A DNA stretch of 64,000 bases from an uncultured Allomuricauda sp. (GTDB lineage Bacteria > Bacteroidota > Bacteroidia > Flavobacteriales > Flavobacteriaceae): positions 1,240,001 to 1,304,000 of the forward strand of contig NZ_CANMPQ010000001.1 of assembly GCF_947499695.1 (NCBI RefSeq), written 5' to 3'. The position numbers were made by a program, and so were the translations under genes. Every line of letters starts with the position of its first letter. Within the stretch, counting starts at the first letter, position 1. Shown piece by piece: positions 1-9,609 of this stretch. The notes under the pieces are model-generated. The model saw only the letters and a list, made by a program, of their open reading frames with translations. It had not been told where the DNA came from and did no database searches.

Positions 1-1067
1 GAGTCTCTGCGTGCAGCTTGGGACATGGCCATCCCAAAGTGGTCAATGCCATAAAAGAACAGGCGGAAAAGTATATGCATGTTATGGTATATGGCGAATA
101 TATCCAAGGACCAGCCGTGGCCTATACCAAACTACTTGCCTCTCTACTGCCACCAAACTTAGAAACCACCTATTTGGTCAACTCTGGTACCGAAGCCATT
201 GAAGGGGCCATCAAATTGGCTCGCAGAGTAACCGGGCGTTCCCAGTTAATCTCAGCAAACCATGCCTATCACGGGAATACCATGGGCAGTTTGAGTTTGA
301 TGGGCTATGAGGAGCGGAAAAGTGCTTTTAGACCATTAATTCCAGATGTGAGCTTTATTCAGTTCAACTTGGCATCTGATCTTGAAAAAATCACTGACAG
401 AACAGCCGCGGTAATTCTTGAAACTATTCAAGGGGGAGCTGGTTTTATTCTTCCTTCAGACGGGTACCTTGAAAAGGTAAGAAAACGCTGCGATGAGGTT
501 GGTGCCCTTCTGATTCTTGATGAGATACAACCGGGTTTTGGAAGAACTGGAAAACTTTTCGCTTTTGAACACTACAATTGTGTCCCAGATATATTGGTCA
601 TTGGTAAGGGAATGGCTTCAGGTCTTCCAGTTGGAGCATTCGTTGCTTCCAAGAAAATGATGGATTCCCTTCAAGTAAGTCCAAAACTTGGTCACATCAC
701 CACTTTTGGCGGTAATCCAGTAATTGCTGCTGCCAGTTTGGCTACTTTGGAGGAAATCACTGAAAGTCAGATAATTGAACACACCTCTATAAAAGAAAAA
801 CTTTTCCGAACCCGTTTGGTACATCCTTTGATTAAGGAAATAAGGGGTAAAGGGTTGATGCTTGCGTTGCTCTTTGAGAAACCGGAAATTGCCAATTATT
901 TGGTACTGGAAGCAGCTAAGGAAAGACTTATACTTTTCTGGTTGCTTTTTGAACCAAAAGCGGTTAGAATATCGCCACCTTTGACAATTTCTGAAAAAGA
1001 AATTACTGATGGGTGTGAGCGAATTATCAGTGTTTTAGACGCATACAAGCCTATCCCTGTTAACTAA
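1..1067 (+). CDS. Class III (acetylornithine-type) PLP aminotransferase, 5' end cut by window
   Basis: This is a fold-type I PLP enzyme of the class III aminotransferase family. Frame 3 is open from the first base, and the residues before the LGHGHPKVV motif also fit the family, so the gene begins upstream of the window. Visible signatures are NSGTEAIEGAIKLAR (phosphate-binding region), the LDEIQPGFGRTG segment whose Asp contacts the pyridine nitrogen, and VIGKGMASGLPVG, whose Lys (codon 606-608) should carry PLP. About 354 residues are present. The family acts on acetylornithine, 4-aminobutyrate, ornithine and related omega-amines. The sequence alone does not give the substrate, and no arginine-pathway genes are next to it. 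A TPR gene follows 86 bases downstream on the same strand. Confidence 0.9.
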   Translation, partial: VSACSLGHGHPKVVNAIKEQAEKYMHVMVYGEYIQGPAVAYTKLLASLLPPNLETTYLVNSGTEAIEGAIKLARRVTGRSQLISANHAYHGNTMGSLSLMGYEERKSAFRPLIPDVSFIQFNLASDLEKITDRTAAVILETIQGGAGFILPSDGYLEKVRKRCDEVGALLILDEIQPGFGRTGKLFAFEHYNCVPDILVIGKGMASGLPVGAFVASKKMMDSLQVSPKLGHITTFGGNPVIAAASLATLEEITESQIIEHTSIKEKLFRTRLVHPLIKEIRGKGLMLALLFEKPEIANYLVLEAAKERLILFWLLFEPKAVRISPPLTISEKEITDGCERIISVLDAYKPIPVN

Positions 1068-1153
1068 ATTGTTGATAACATACCCCTGACAACGACTTAA
1101 TGATGCCCACAAACGGCTAATTTTAAGTCCATAGTTAAACCAAACACGTTCCT

Positions 1154-2554
1154 ATGGCGTTAGATTCTAACGAAAATCCTGACAAGTCCATCAGCAAATT
1201 TGAGTCCATGCTCAAAACAGATGACGTGTATTTCTTTGACGCGGAGGACTTTGAGGAAATTATTCACCACTATCTTAATAACGGAAAGGTTTCTCTGGGT
1301 AAAAAGGCCATCCAAATTGGACTGGAACAACACCCCAACTCTTTGGAATTAAAGTTATTACAGGTCGAAGTAATGGTTTTTGAGGATAAATATGACGAGG
1401 CTGAAAAAATGTTGGACCAACTCCAGAACATTGACTCCAACAACGAAGAAATCTATATTCAACGCGCCAATATTCAATCTAAACAAGACAACCATCCTGG
1501 TGCTATAAATCTGCTTTTAGAGGCACTGAACCTTGCCGAAGATAGTTTTGATGTTCACTCATTGTTAGGTATGGAGTACCTTTTTATGGATGATTTTGAA
1601 CTGGCCAAACGCAGTTTTATGAAATGTGTTGAGTTTGACCAAAGTGACTATTCCTCTTTATACAATGTTGTGTATTGTTTTGAATTCTTAGAGGATTTTG
1701 ACGGCGCCATTCACTATCTCAACGACTATTTGGAAGATAGCCCCTATTGTGAAGTGGCTTGGCATCAGTTAGGCAAAATGTACTACATCATCAACATGTA
1801 CCAAGAAGCTTTGACCGCTTTTGATTTTGCTATAATTTCCGATGATTCTTTCATCGGCGCCTATTTTGAAAAAGGTAAGGTCCTGGAAAAATTGGGTAGA
1901 TACAATGAGGCCATCGAAAACTACGAGACCACCATATCTATTGAGGATCCAACATCACACGCCTATTTAAGAATTGGCCGGTGTCATGAAAAATTGGGCA
2001 ATAATGATTTGGCAAAATATTACTATTACAATACTGTGCACGAAGACCCTCTTTTGGACAAAGGATGGCTAGCTATAACTGATTTCCATTACAAGCTGGG
2101 CAACTATGAGAAAGCACTCTATTATATCAATAAGGCCATAAACATAGATGGTGAAAATCCAACCTATTGGAAACGAAGTGCTAAAATTTATGCTGCTCTC
2201 AAGAATTTTGACGAGGCTGATTTTGCCTATAAACAAACGGTTGATTTGGGTAACTACGAATTTGACACCTGGAACAACTGGGCCGATGTTCTCAAAAACA
2301 CAGGAGATTTTAGCTCCTCTATACAGGTTTTAGTTCAAGGGCTGGAGTTTTATCCGGAAAGTGCTGAACTGGTGTTTAAGTTGGCGGGTATGTATCTCAA
2401 AAGTGGTGAAGTGCTAAGTGCTAAGGAAAAACTGGCAGAGGCCATGCAACTCGATATTGATAAATTACAAATATTCGAAAATGAATTTCCTGAGTTCAAT
2501 AAAGTAAAATGGCTGCAAACTTTGGTCTCTGAAATTAAAAAGGCTTCCACTTAA
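1154..2554 (+). CDS. Tetratricopeptide repeat protein
   Basis: A 466-residue protein built almost wholly of TPR helices, with recurring spacing such as ...YNEAIENYETTI... and ...YEKALYYINKAI.... About ten or more repeats can be picked out by eye. There is no signal peptide or membrane segment, so it is probably a cytoplasmic scaffold. The first 40 residues are acidic (MALDSNENPDKS...). It sits between the aminotransferase and the DUF368 pair with short gaps (24 bases to the next start), so co-transcription with the DUF368 genes is likely. Its binding partner cannot be read from the sequence. Confidence 0.85.
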   Translation: MALDSNENPDKSISKFESMLKTDDVYFFDAEDFEEIIHHYLNNGKVSLGKKAIQIGLEQHPNSLELKLLQVEVMVFEDKYDEAEKMLDQLQNIDSNNEEIYIQRANIQSKQDNHPGAINLLLEALNLAEDSFDVHSLLGMEYLFMDDFELAKRSFMKCVEFDQSDYSSLYNVVYCFEFLEDFDGAIHYLNDYLEDSPYCEVAWHQLGKMYYIINMYQEALTAFDFAIISDDSFIGAYFEKGKVLEKLGRYNEAIENYETTISIEDPTSHAYLRIGRCHEKLGNNDLAKYYYYNTVHEDPLLDKGWLAITDFHYKLGNYEKALYYINKAINIDGENPTYWKRSAKIYAALKNFDEADFAYKQTVDLGNYEFDTWNNWADVLKNTGDFSSSIQVLVQGLEFYPESAELVFKLAGMYLKSGEVLSAKEKLAEAMQLDIDKLQIFENEFPEFNKVKWLQTLVSEIKKAST

Positions 2555-2578
2555 ACCCTCTATTCCATTACCCAATTT

Positions 2579-3496
2579 ATGAAAGTACGCCAATTTAAAG
2601 ATTATGTGCTCATCACACTAAAAGGAATGGCCATGGGTGCAGCAGATGCCGTTCCCGGTGTTTCTGGCGGAACAATTGCACTTGTTTCTGGAATTTACGA
2701 AGAGCTTGTTGGAACAATCAGTAACATTAATTTGGAGTTATTTAAGTTGCTTTTTCAAGGAAAGTTTAAAGCTTTTTGGAACAAAGCCAACGCAAATTTT
2801 GTTCTAGCACTGGGAATAGGAGTTTTAGCAAGTTATGTCTCCTTCATGAAATTAGCCAAATACTTACTGGAGTATCATCCAATATTGATTTGGTCTTTTT
2901 TTCTTGGTCTTATTGTAGCCAGTATTTGGTATATGGGCAAGCAAATTCCTAAATGGACTCCCATTTTGATACTATTTTTAGTTATTGGAATTGGATTTGG
3001 ATATTTTTTGACCACATTGCCTACGGCAGAAGCAAACGGGAATTTGACTTACTTTTTCTTTTGTGCAGCAATTGCCATATGTGCAATGATTCTTCCCGGA
3101 ATCTCGGGAACCTTCATTTTAATATTATTAGGTGCATATAGTACTTTAAGTACCGCTATTGCCGATTTTGATGTAAAAAAAGTTCTAATTTTTGTATCTG
3201 GAGCTGTAATTGGTTTGCTTAGTTTTTCAAAAATTTTAAAATGGTTGCTCAGTAAATATCACTTCCAGACCTTTGCCGTCCTTACGGGACTAATAATTGG
3301 TTCAATTAATCAAGTTTGGCCCTGGAAAAAGGTATTGGAAACCAAAACCTTTGGTGATAAAACCGTAGTTGTCGATGACATAAACGTTTGGCCCTCAGCC
3401 TTTGAAGGTGACAATCAATTAATACTTGCCGTAATCTTAGCATTGATAGGTTTTTCGCTTATTTTTATCTTGGAAAAAGTTGCTTCCAAAAAATAA
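2579..3496 (+). CDS. DUF368 membrane protein (PopT-type polyprenyl-phosphate translocase), first paralogue
   Basis: A polytopic protein of 305 residues with about eight to nine hydrophobic segments. It has the two hallmark half-motifs of DUF368: DAVPGVSGGT near residue 25 and LPGISGTF near residue 178, as in an internally duplicated transporter. DUF368 proteins (PopT) have been reported to recycle undecaprenyl phosphate across the cytoplasmic membrane for wall and surface-polymer synthesis; I transfer that role by family membership. The gene lies 17 bases ahead of a second DUF368 gene of the same orientation. Unlike its partner it keeps the Asp just before the VPG motif (ADAVPG). Confidence 0.88.
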   Translation: MKVRQFKDYVLITLKGMAMGAADAVPGVSGGTIALVSGIYEELVGTISNINLELFKLLFQGKFKAFWNKANANFVLALGIGVLASYVSFMKLAKYLLEYHPILIWSFFLGLIVASIWYMGKQIPKWTPILILFLVIGIGFGYFLTTLPTAEANGNLTYFFFCAAIAICAMILPGISGTFILILLGAYSTLSTAIADFDVKKVLIFVSGAVIGLLSFSKILKWLLSKYHFQTFAVLTGLIIGSINQVWPWKKVLETKTFGDKTVVVDDINVWPSAFEGDNQLILAVILALIGFSLIFILEKVASKK

Positions 3497-3513
3497 GAAC
3501 ACCCTATTTTCAA

Positions 3514-4551
3514 ATGCATCAGCCTAGAACACTTCTGGATATTTTTTTTTTGGTGATAAAAGGACTTTGTATGGGAGCCGCCAACAAGGTTCCTGGTGTT
3601 TCTGGAGGAATCGTTGCTTTTGTGGGTGGGTTTTATGAAGAATTCATTTATTCCCTTCAAAAAATAAATTCCAAAGCCTTTAAGCTCCTTTTTAACGGGA
3701 GGTTCAAGAGTTTTTATCGATATACCAATGGGCAATTTTTGCTTCTATTGATTTTTGGTATGCTGGTTAGCTATTTCAGTATATCAAGGGTATTGGATTA
3801 TTTTCTGGCTCAAAAAGAACTTTTTGTCTGGGCAGGTTTCTTCGGAATGATTTTGGGGTCTATCTACTATATCGCGAAAGACTTTCACCACTGGAATAAA
3901 AAAACTGTTCCAGCGGGCATAATCGGGTTAATCATAGGTATTTCCATTAGTTTTTTAAGTCCGGCTACCCAGAACGATAATTTGATATTTATCTTCTTTT
4001 GCGGGATTATAAGCGTTTCCGGTATGACCTTACCTGGACTTTCGGGATCATTCATTCTTATCCTTTTAGGAAATTACGTCCTTTTGCTTGTCGATTCGGT
4101 AAATGCGCTTTACGATACGCTTTCTGAAGTGTTTGCAGGAGATTTTGGCTTTGTCAACAACGAAAAAAGAATGGAAACCCTTAAAATATTAGCTGTTTTC
4201 ACATTGGGTTCGGCAACGGGGTTGGTCACCTTTTCACATTTGTTGAGTTATGTACTCAAACACTTTAAAGAAATCTCAACCGCTGTAATTTTAGGTTTTA
4301 TAACAGGTTCACTAGGCGTCGTTTGGCCTTGGAAAAGGACTATTTTTAAATTGGATGAAGTAGGCACCACTTTGATCGATAGCAATGGAGATAAAATTGT
4401 GCTTAACTACGAACGCTATTTTCCAAATTTGGCCATTGCCGAAACTTGGTGGGCGGTACTTTTTGTGGTTCTAGGAATTTTGGTATTATTGGCTTTGGAT
4501 TGGTATGGAAAAAACAGGAAAGAAAAAAAACAGATTCGGGCTTCTAGGTAA
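3514..4551 (+). CDS. DUF368 membrane protein (PopT-type), second paralogue
   Basis: A 345-residue polytopic protein homologous to the gene just upstream. Shared landmarks are NKVPGVSGGI near residue 28, LPGLSGSFILILLG in the second half, and a WPWKR segment near the C-terminal third (WPWKK in the first paralogue). It is 40 residues longer, mainly through an extra loop after the second half-motif (around residues 195-220). The Asp of ADAVPG is replaced by Asn-Lys here, so the two copies may differ in substrate or ion coupling. The 3' end overlaps aroE by 47 bases. The role in C55-phosphate recycling is inferred from the family. Confidence 0.87.
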   Translation: MHQPRTLLDIFFLVIKGLCMGAANKVPGVSGGIVAFVGGFYEEFIYSLQKINSKAFKLLFNGRFKSFYRYTNGQFLLLLIFGMLVSYFSISRVLDYFLAQKELFVWAGFFGMILGSIYYIAKDFHHWNKKTVPAGIIGLIIGISISFLSPATQNDNLIFIFFCGIISVSGMTLPGLSGSFILILLGNYVLLLVDSVNALYDTLSEVFAGDFGFVNNEKRMETLKILAVFTLGSATGLVTFSHLLSYVLKHFKEISTAVILGFITGSLGVVWPWKRTIFKLDEVGTTLIDSNGDKIVLNYERYFPNLAIAETWWAVLFVVLGILVLLALDWYGKNRKEKKQIRASR

Positions 4552-5257
4552 GGAAATTTCATATTCCTTTTCCCAAAGATATTTTACTTCAAAGTTTGAA
4601 GAATTAGGTCTTTCGGATTATAGCTACGAAAATTATGATATTCCCGAAATTTCTGACTTAGAAACTATCTTGAAGGAACAAGACCCAAAGGGTTTTAATG
4701 TCACAATTCCATATAAGGAAGAAGTAATTCCGTTTTTATCCGCTTTGGACCCCATTGCAAAAGAAATAGGTGCTGTAAACACCGTAAAAATCACCCAAAA
4801 TGGGCTCATTGGTTACAACACGGATGCTTATGGATTCCAAAAATCATTGGAACCCTTTTTAAAGCCCCATCATACGAAAGCCTTGATTTTAGGAACAGGT
4901 GGTGCATCAAAAGCAATACGATTTGTATTAGAGCAACTGGAGATTGACCACACCTATGTTTCAAGAACAAAAAAAGAAAAGCAACTTTCGTATGCAGAGC
5001 TTGATGAAAGAATCATCACATCAAATCAACTCATCATTAACTGTACTCCCCTTGGCACACACCCCAATATTAACGAAAAACCACCTATCCCGTATCAATT
5101 TTTAAGTAATGAACATCTTTTGTTTGATTTAATCTACAATCCTGAGAAAAGCGCTTTTTTAAAAGAGGGTGAAACAAAAAACACTGCCATTTGTAACGGT
5201 TTGGATATGCTCAAATTTCAAGCTGAAAAGGCTTGGCAAATCTGGAATGATTCATAA
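4505..5257 (+). CDS. aroE: Shikimate dehydrogenase
   Basis: NADPH-dependent reduction of 3-dehydroshikimate to shikimate, the fourth chorismate-pathway step. The 250 residues carry the substrate-site motif SYSFSQRYF near residue 21, NVTIPYK with the catalytic Lys near residue 73, GAVNTV, YNTDAYGF with the catalytic Asp, and the dinucleotide-binding GTGGASKA near residue 128. The family signature FGLLG begins only about 10 residues after the ATG at 4505. That supports this start even though it lies 47 bases inside the preceding DUF368 gene, and no later in-frame ATG would keep the N-terminus. The overlap suggests translational coupling. The short length (about 250 rather than about 270) is normal for Bacteroidota AroE. 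Confidence 0.93.
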   Translation: MEKTGKKKNRFGLLGKEISYSFSQRYFTSKFEELGLSDYSYENYDIPEISDLETILKEQDPKGFNVTIPYKEEVIPFLSALDPIAKEIGAVNTVKITQNGLIGYNTDAYGFQKSLEPFLKPHHTKALILGTGGASKAIRFVLEQLEIDHTYVSRTKKEKQLSYAELDERIITSNQLIINCTPLGTHPNINEKPPIPYQFLSNEHLLFDLIYNPEKSAFLKEGETKNTAICNGLDMLKFQAEKAWQIWNDS

Positions 5258-5326
5258 AAAAACTCCCTTTCCAAGCTGTATCCATTTGATTCATATGTAA
5301 CAAAACTCCCCCAAAAGAAGAATTAA

Positions 5327-5334
5327 TACCTTTG
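5327..5334 (+). promoter_or_regulatory. Candidate Bacteroidota -7 element (TACCTTTG) before the DUF349 gene
   Basis: TACCTTTG matches the Bacteroidota -7 consensus TAnnTTTG and lies 66 bases before the ATG at 5400, in the 142-base gap after aroE. No TTG is correctly spaced upstream, so only half of the promoter is supported. Confidence 0.35.
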
Positions 5335-5399
5335 GTAGTGGATAATATAGTTGTTAACTTGGCTATAATTATCGTCAATCATAGGAAAAGCAACTACTG

Positions 5400-7454
5400 A
5401 TGCAGGAAAAGGAGCAAAAACTTCAGGAAACTGAAGGTGGTACTGAGCATATAGCGGATAACGTAGAAACAACAGCGAAAGAAAACCCCAATTCTGAACC
5501 AACAACATCCGAAGAGCCAGTAATAACAGATAAGGAAAAAGAGGATTCAAAACCTGAGGCTGACGTCTCTGATGAAACTCAAGAAAGCACTACTTCAAAC
5601 GAAGAAGAGGAGGCCGATGACCATATAGAGGAAATTGAAGAATCGAATGCGGAGGATGCGGAAGATGTGGAAAATGAAAAGAGACATCATATTCCAATGT
5701 TGGATTACCACGCCATGTCAATGGAGAATCTTGTGGGCGAGTTGCAGCGCTTGGTGAAAAATGAAAAGATTCAGGCCATAAGCAAACATGTCAGCTCCAT
5801 CAAATATGAGTTTGACCAAAAATTTCAAGAATTTTTAGAACATAAAAAGGAAGAATTTGTCGCCAACGGCGGAAATGAAATAGATTTTAGATATAACTCA
5901 GTTGCCAAGCGGCAGTTTAACGAGGTTTACTCTGAATTTCGAGAAAAAAGAGATCAATACTACAAGCAACTAGAACAAAACCTCAAGAGCAATCTAGAAA
6001 AAAGACTTGATATCATTGAACAGCTCAAGGGGCTTGTGAATGTTGAAGAAGATATCAACACGACATATAAAAATTTTAAAGAACTGCAGGAAAACTGGCG
6101 GAATGCCGGTCCTGTTCCTCGAAAAAACTACAATGATGTATGGCGCACTTACCATCATCATATGGAGATTTTCTACGATTTTCTTCACCTAAACAGGGAA
6201 CTTCGGGATCTTGATTTTAAGCACAACCTAGAAGAAAAGCTGAAATTGGTTGAAAAGGCGGAAGCGCTAGCAAAGGAACCAGATATCAACAAAGCCTTTC
6301 GCGAACTCCAAATGTTGCATAAAATTTGGAAAGAGGATATTGGTCCTGTGGGTAAAGAGCAACGGGAAGAAGTATGGGAACGCTTTAGCAATGCCACCAA
6401 GGCGATGCACAACCGTAGGCAAGAACATTTTCAGGAATTAGAAAAAGATTACGAGAAAAATCTGGAAAAAAAGCATGAGATTATTGCTTCAATTACCAGC
6501 ATCGCGGAAAATGTTTCAAGCAACCATAGAGCACTTCAGCAACAGATAAAGGAAATAGAAGTACTTCGAGAAGCATTCTTCAAAGCCGGAAAAGTTCCGC
6601 AAAAGGTGAACGAAGAGACGTGGAGTGCCTTTAAAGAAGCGGTCAGAAACTTTAATAGAAACAAGAATTCTTTCTATAAAAACCAGAAAAAGGACCAGCT
6701 TGACAATCTTGAAAAGAAAAAAGCGCTTTTGGGTCTTGCAATTGCCCTAAAGGATAGCGAGGATTGGGATATGGCTACCCCTGAGATGAAGCGTATACAA
6801 AGCGAATGGAAGAAAATAGGTCATGTGCCTCGCAAATATTCAGATAAAATCTGGAACGAATTCAAAAGTGCATGCAATCATTACTTCGACCGCTTACATT
6901 CGGATAAAAATGATTCCCAAAAAGAAGAGTACGAAAATTTAGAAAAGAAAAGCGCCTGTTTGGAGCGTTTGAAAGCCTTTCAGCTAAGCGGGGACCAAGA
7001 AAAAGATATTGAGACGTTAAAAAAATTCCTGGAAGAATGGAAACAATATGGTCGTATCCCGTACAGAAAAAAGCATATCAACGGCAAGTTCAACAAGATT
7101 GTGGATGCCCTCTTTAAAAAATTAGGAGTAAGCAGACAACAGTCGGAACTTCTAAAGTATGGCGATAAAATGCAACAGCTTGTAAAAGCCGACGATGATT
7201 TTGCCATTAATAACGAAAGAGCCTTTATCCGCAAAAAAATAGACGAGAGCAAGTCCGAAATCAGACAGTTGGAAAACAATCTCCAATTTTTCTCCAATGC
7301 TTCTGAGGATAATCCTTTAGTAAAGGATGTCGTCAAAAACATTGACCGCCATAGGGAATCATTGGAAACTTGGCAGGCTAAGTTGAAAAAACTCAATATC
7401 CTTAAAAACAATCGTAATAAGGAAGAGGAAGCTAAGAGCAACGAAGAAGAGTAA
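5400..7454 (+). CDS. DUF349 repeat protein with acidic disordered N-terminus
   Basis: A protein of 684 residues. Residues 1 to about 95 are very rich in Glu, Asp, Ser and Thr and are probably disordered. The rest is predicted coiled coil or helix, with at least four recurrences of a DUF349-type unit: an aromatic-containing helix, then G.VPRK or G.IPYRK, then VW..F or similar (for example GPVPRKNYNDVWRTY, GHVPRKYSDKIWNEF). There is no signal peptide or transmembrane segment. DUF349 proteins are widespread in Bacteroidota. Actinobacterial and proteobacterial proteins with the domain have been linked to stress or nucleic-acid metabolism, but no firm function transfers. It lies downstream of aroE with its own candidate promoter and faces the CBS gene. 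Confidence 0.85.
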   Translation: MQEKEQKLQETEGGTEHIADNVETTAKENPNSEPTTSEEPVITDKEKEDSKPEADVSDETQESTTSNEEEEADDHIEEIEESNAEDAEDVENEKRHHIPMLDYHAMSMENLVGELQRLVKNEKIQAISKHVSSIKYEFDQKFQEFLEHKKEEFVANGGNEIDFRYNSVAKRQFNEVYSEFREKRDQYYKQLEQNLKSNLEKRLDIIEQLKGLVNVEEDINTTYKNFKELQENWRNAGPVPRKNYNDVWRTYHHHMEIFYDFLHLNRELRDLDFKHNLEEKLKLVEKAEALAKEPDINKAFRELQMLHKIWKEDIGPVGKEQREEVWERFSNATKAMHNRRQEHFQELEKDYEKNLEKKHEIIASITSIAENVSSNHRALQQQIKEIEVLREAFFKAGKVPQKVNEETWSAFKEAVRNFNRNKNSFYKNQKKDQLDNLEKKKALLGLAIALKDSEDWDMATPEMKRIQSEWKKIGHVPRKYSDKIWNEFKSACNHYFDRLHSDKNDSQKEEYENLEKKSACLERLKAFQLSGDQEKDIETLKKFLEEWKQYGRIPYRKKHINGKFNKIVDALFKKLGVSRQQSELLKYGDKMQQLVKADDDFAINNERAFIRKKIDESKSEIRQLENNLQFFSNASEDNPLVKDVVKNIDRHRESLETWQAKLKKLNILKNNRNKEEEAKSNEEE

Positions 7455-7507
7455 GTCCTTTCTTTATAATAGTTAAGCACTGGCCTTCCTATCGAGCCCA
7501 AAGTCAA

Positions 7508-7927
7508 TCAATATTGTTCCAACAAATAATTGATTAAATCTGTTGTTGTTACTATCCCCACCAATTTACCATCTTCTGCAATTGGTAGCGCATGAAATTC
7601 TTTTTGAGCAAGAAATTGAGCTACTTCCCTGATTGTGGTTGTTGGTGAAACGCTTATGACATCTCTGGCCATGACTTGAGATATGGTGAACATATTATAC
7701 ACCATAGTATCTACGCTGTCCTCGGTTTCGTCTACTGCGTCAGCAAAGCTGATTCTTAACAAATCCGTTAAACTAAGCATCCCCAAAATGCTATTTCCGG
7801 AGACGATGGGGATATGTCTTATTCCATATTGCTTAAAGTACTTTTCAGCCGTCGTAAGATCATCGTTGACGGTCAAAGTGACCAAATCCTTGGTCATTAT
7901 TTTGGAAACAGGTATGTTCTTTTTCAT
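7508..7927 (-). CDS. CBS-pair domain protein
   Basis: A stand-alone tandem CBS protein of 139 residues: CBS1 at about residues 7-62 (KIMTKDLVTLTVND...RHIPIV) and CBS2 at about residues 80-137 (VMARDVISVSPTTT...HALPIAEDGKLVGIVTTTDL). CBS pairs bind adenine nucleotides and act as energy or second-messenger sensors. No catalytic or transporter domain is attached, so the partner is unknown. It is downstream of rny on the same strand, separated by 71 bases, and converges on the DUF349 gene with a 53-base gap. Confidence 0.88.
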   Translation of the reverse strand: MKKNIPVSKIMTKDLVTLTVNDDLTTAEKYFKQYGIRHIPIVSGNSILGMLSLTDLLRISFADAVDETEDSVDTMVYNMFTISQVMARDVISVSPTTTIREVAQFLAQKEFHALPIAEDGKLVGIVTTTDLINYLLEQY

Positions 7928-7998
7928 TTGGATAGGTTTTAATATCTACCCATGAAATTACCTTAGTTCCTCTTAGAAAAATATGATAATTATCAGCG

Positions 7999-9570
7999 TT
8001 ACTTTGCCACATTGACGGAACGGGTCTCCCTTATCACCGTTACCCTTACCTGACCTGGATAAGTCATATCAGTTTGGATTTTCTGTGAAATCTCAAATGA
8101 AAGTTCAGCCGCTTTGTCATCGCTTACTTTTTCACTTTCAACAATCACACGCAATTCCCTTCCCGCCTGAATGGCATATGCTTTTTGCACACCATTGAAA
8201 CCAAAAGCGATATCTTCCAAATCTTTCAGTCTTTGGATGTAAGAATCCAACACCTGTCGGCGAGCACCTGGTCGCGCACCACTAATGGCATCGCACACCT
8301 GTACAATTGGCGAAATCAAGGTGGTCATTTCTACTTCATCGTGGTGGGCACCAATAGCATTGCACACCTCTTTTTTCTCACCGTATTTTTGAGCCCATTG
8401 CATTCCTAAGATGGCATGAGGTGTCTCCACTTCGACTTCGGTCATCGGAACTTTTCCAATATCGTGCAAGAGACCTGCACGTTTTGCCAATTTTGGGTTC
8501 AAACCTAGTTCTGCTGCCATAACCCCACAAAGTTTGGCAACTTCTCTGGAATGCTGCAGTAAGTTTTGCCCGTAAGAGGAACGATATTTCATTCGACCCA
8601 CAGCTTTAATCAATTCTGGGTGAAGTCCATGAATCCCTAGATCGATTACCGTTCTTTTTCCGATTTCAGCAATTTCTTCATTGATTTGCTTTTCAGTCTT
8701 CTTAACGATTTCTTCAATACGAGCTGGATGAATTCTTCCATCCGTTACCAATCGATGTAATGACAGTCGGGCAACCTCTCTTCTGACAGAATCAAAACAA
8801 GAAAGGATAATCGCCTCCGGTGTATCATCCACGATAATCTCAACTCCTGTAGCCGATTCCAGGGCCCTGATATTTCGTCCTTCCCGACCTATAATTCGTC
8901 CTTTTACATCATCAGATTCCAAATTGAATACCGAAACGCAGTTTTCCACTGCTTCCTCCGTACCAATACGTTGAATGGTGTTGATAATAATTTTTCGGGC
9001 TTCTTGTTGTGCGGTAAGCTTGGCTTCTTCCAAAGTACTTTGAAGATAAGCCATGGCGTCCGTTTTGGCAGTTTCTTTTAGCGATTCCAACAGTTGACTC
9101 TTTGCGTCTTCCGCAGAGAGCCCTGAAATCACCTCAAGCTGTTGCACTTGACTCTTATGTAATTTCTCTAACTCTGACTGTTTTTTCTCAAGAATTTCAC
9201 TCTTATATGATACTTCCTTGATTCTTCCCTCTAACTGTTCATTCAGTTTTTTTCCTTTAGAAAGTTCGTTGCTGATCTGTGATTCTTTATCTCTTGTTCG
9301 TTTCTCAGCTTCCGATATTTTTTTATCCTTGTTGATAATGACTTTTTCGTGCTCGGCCTTGAGCTCCAAAAACTTCTCCTTGGCTTGGAATATTTTATCT
9401 TTTTTTATGCTTTCCCCTTCCTTCTTCGCCTCTTTTATGATATCAGTAGCTTCTCTTTTAGCATTGGAAATGGTTTTTGTGGCCTTTCCCTTCTCTAACA
9501 TTTTAGCAATAGCAAATCCTATTACCAATCCTACGACTGCAGCTACAACAATTATGATAGTGTTATCCAT
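7999..9570 (-). CDS. rny: Ribonuclease Y
   Basis: A membrane-anchored endoribonuclease that starts mRNA decay. The 523 residues run in the family order: an N-terminal transmembrane helix (about 4-23), a long charged coiled coil (about 30-200), a KH domain (about 213-275, with [15 protein letters not shown]), and an HD phosphohydrolase domain whose metal-binding HD pair is in LLHDIGK at about 367-373. Length and architecture are typical. It is preceded on the same strand by a 6S RNA and zapA, an order I recognise from other flavobacteria. Confidence 0.96.
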   Translation of the reverse strand: MDNTIIIVVAAVVGLVIGFAIAKMLEKGKATKTISNAKREATDIIKEAKKEGESIKKDKIFQAKEKFLELKAEHEKVIINKDKKISEAEKRTRDKESQISNELSKGKKLNEQLEGRIKEVSYKSEILEKKQSELEKLHKSQVQQLEVISGLSAEDAKSQLLESLKETAKTDAMAYLQSTLEEAKLTAQQEARKIIINTIQRIGTEEAVENCVSVFNLESDDVKGRIIGREGRNIRALESATGVEIIVDDTPEAIILSCFDSVRREVARLSLHRLVTDGRIHPARIEEIVKKTEKQINEEIAEIGKRTVIDLGIHGLHPELIKAVGRMKYRSSYGQNLLQHSREVAKLCGVMAAELGLNPKLAKRAGLLHDIGKVPMTEVEVETPHAILGMQWAQKYGEKKEVCNAIGAHHDEVEMTTLISPIVQVCDAISGARPGARRQVLDSYIQRLKDLEDIAFGFNGVQKAYAIQAGRELRVIVESEKVSDDKAAELSFEISQKIQTDMTYPGQVRVTVIRETRSVNVAK

Positions 9571-9589
9571 GTTGATTGTGTTTGGTTAT

Positions 9590-9609
9590 AAAAAAAGCCC
9601 ACATTGGGC
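9590..9609 (-). terminator. Intrinsic terminator at the 3' end of the 6S RNA, just before rny
   Basis: On the minus strand GCCCA-ATG-TGGGC is followed directly by seven T residues. The 3' arm is also the 3' half of the 6S closing stem (9597-9607 pairing with 9748-9758), so terminator hairpin and mature-RNA stem exclude each other. It separates the RNA gene from rny, whose ATG lies about 20 bases downstream. Confidence 0.65.

Noticed and set aside
6980..7507. 175-codon antisense open frame across the end of the DUF349 gene
   Set aside because: Ser/Leu-rich shadow of a Lys/Glu-rich coding sequence; no start or family support.
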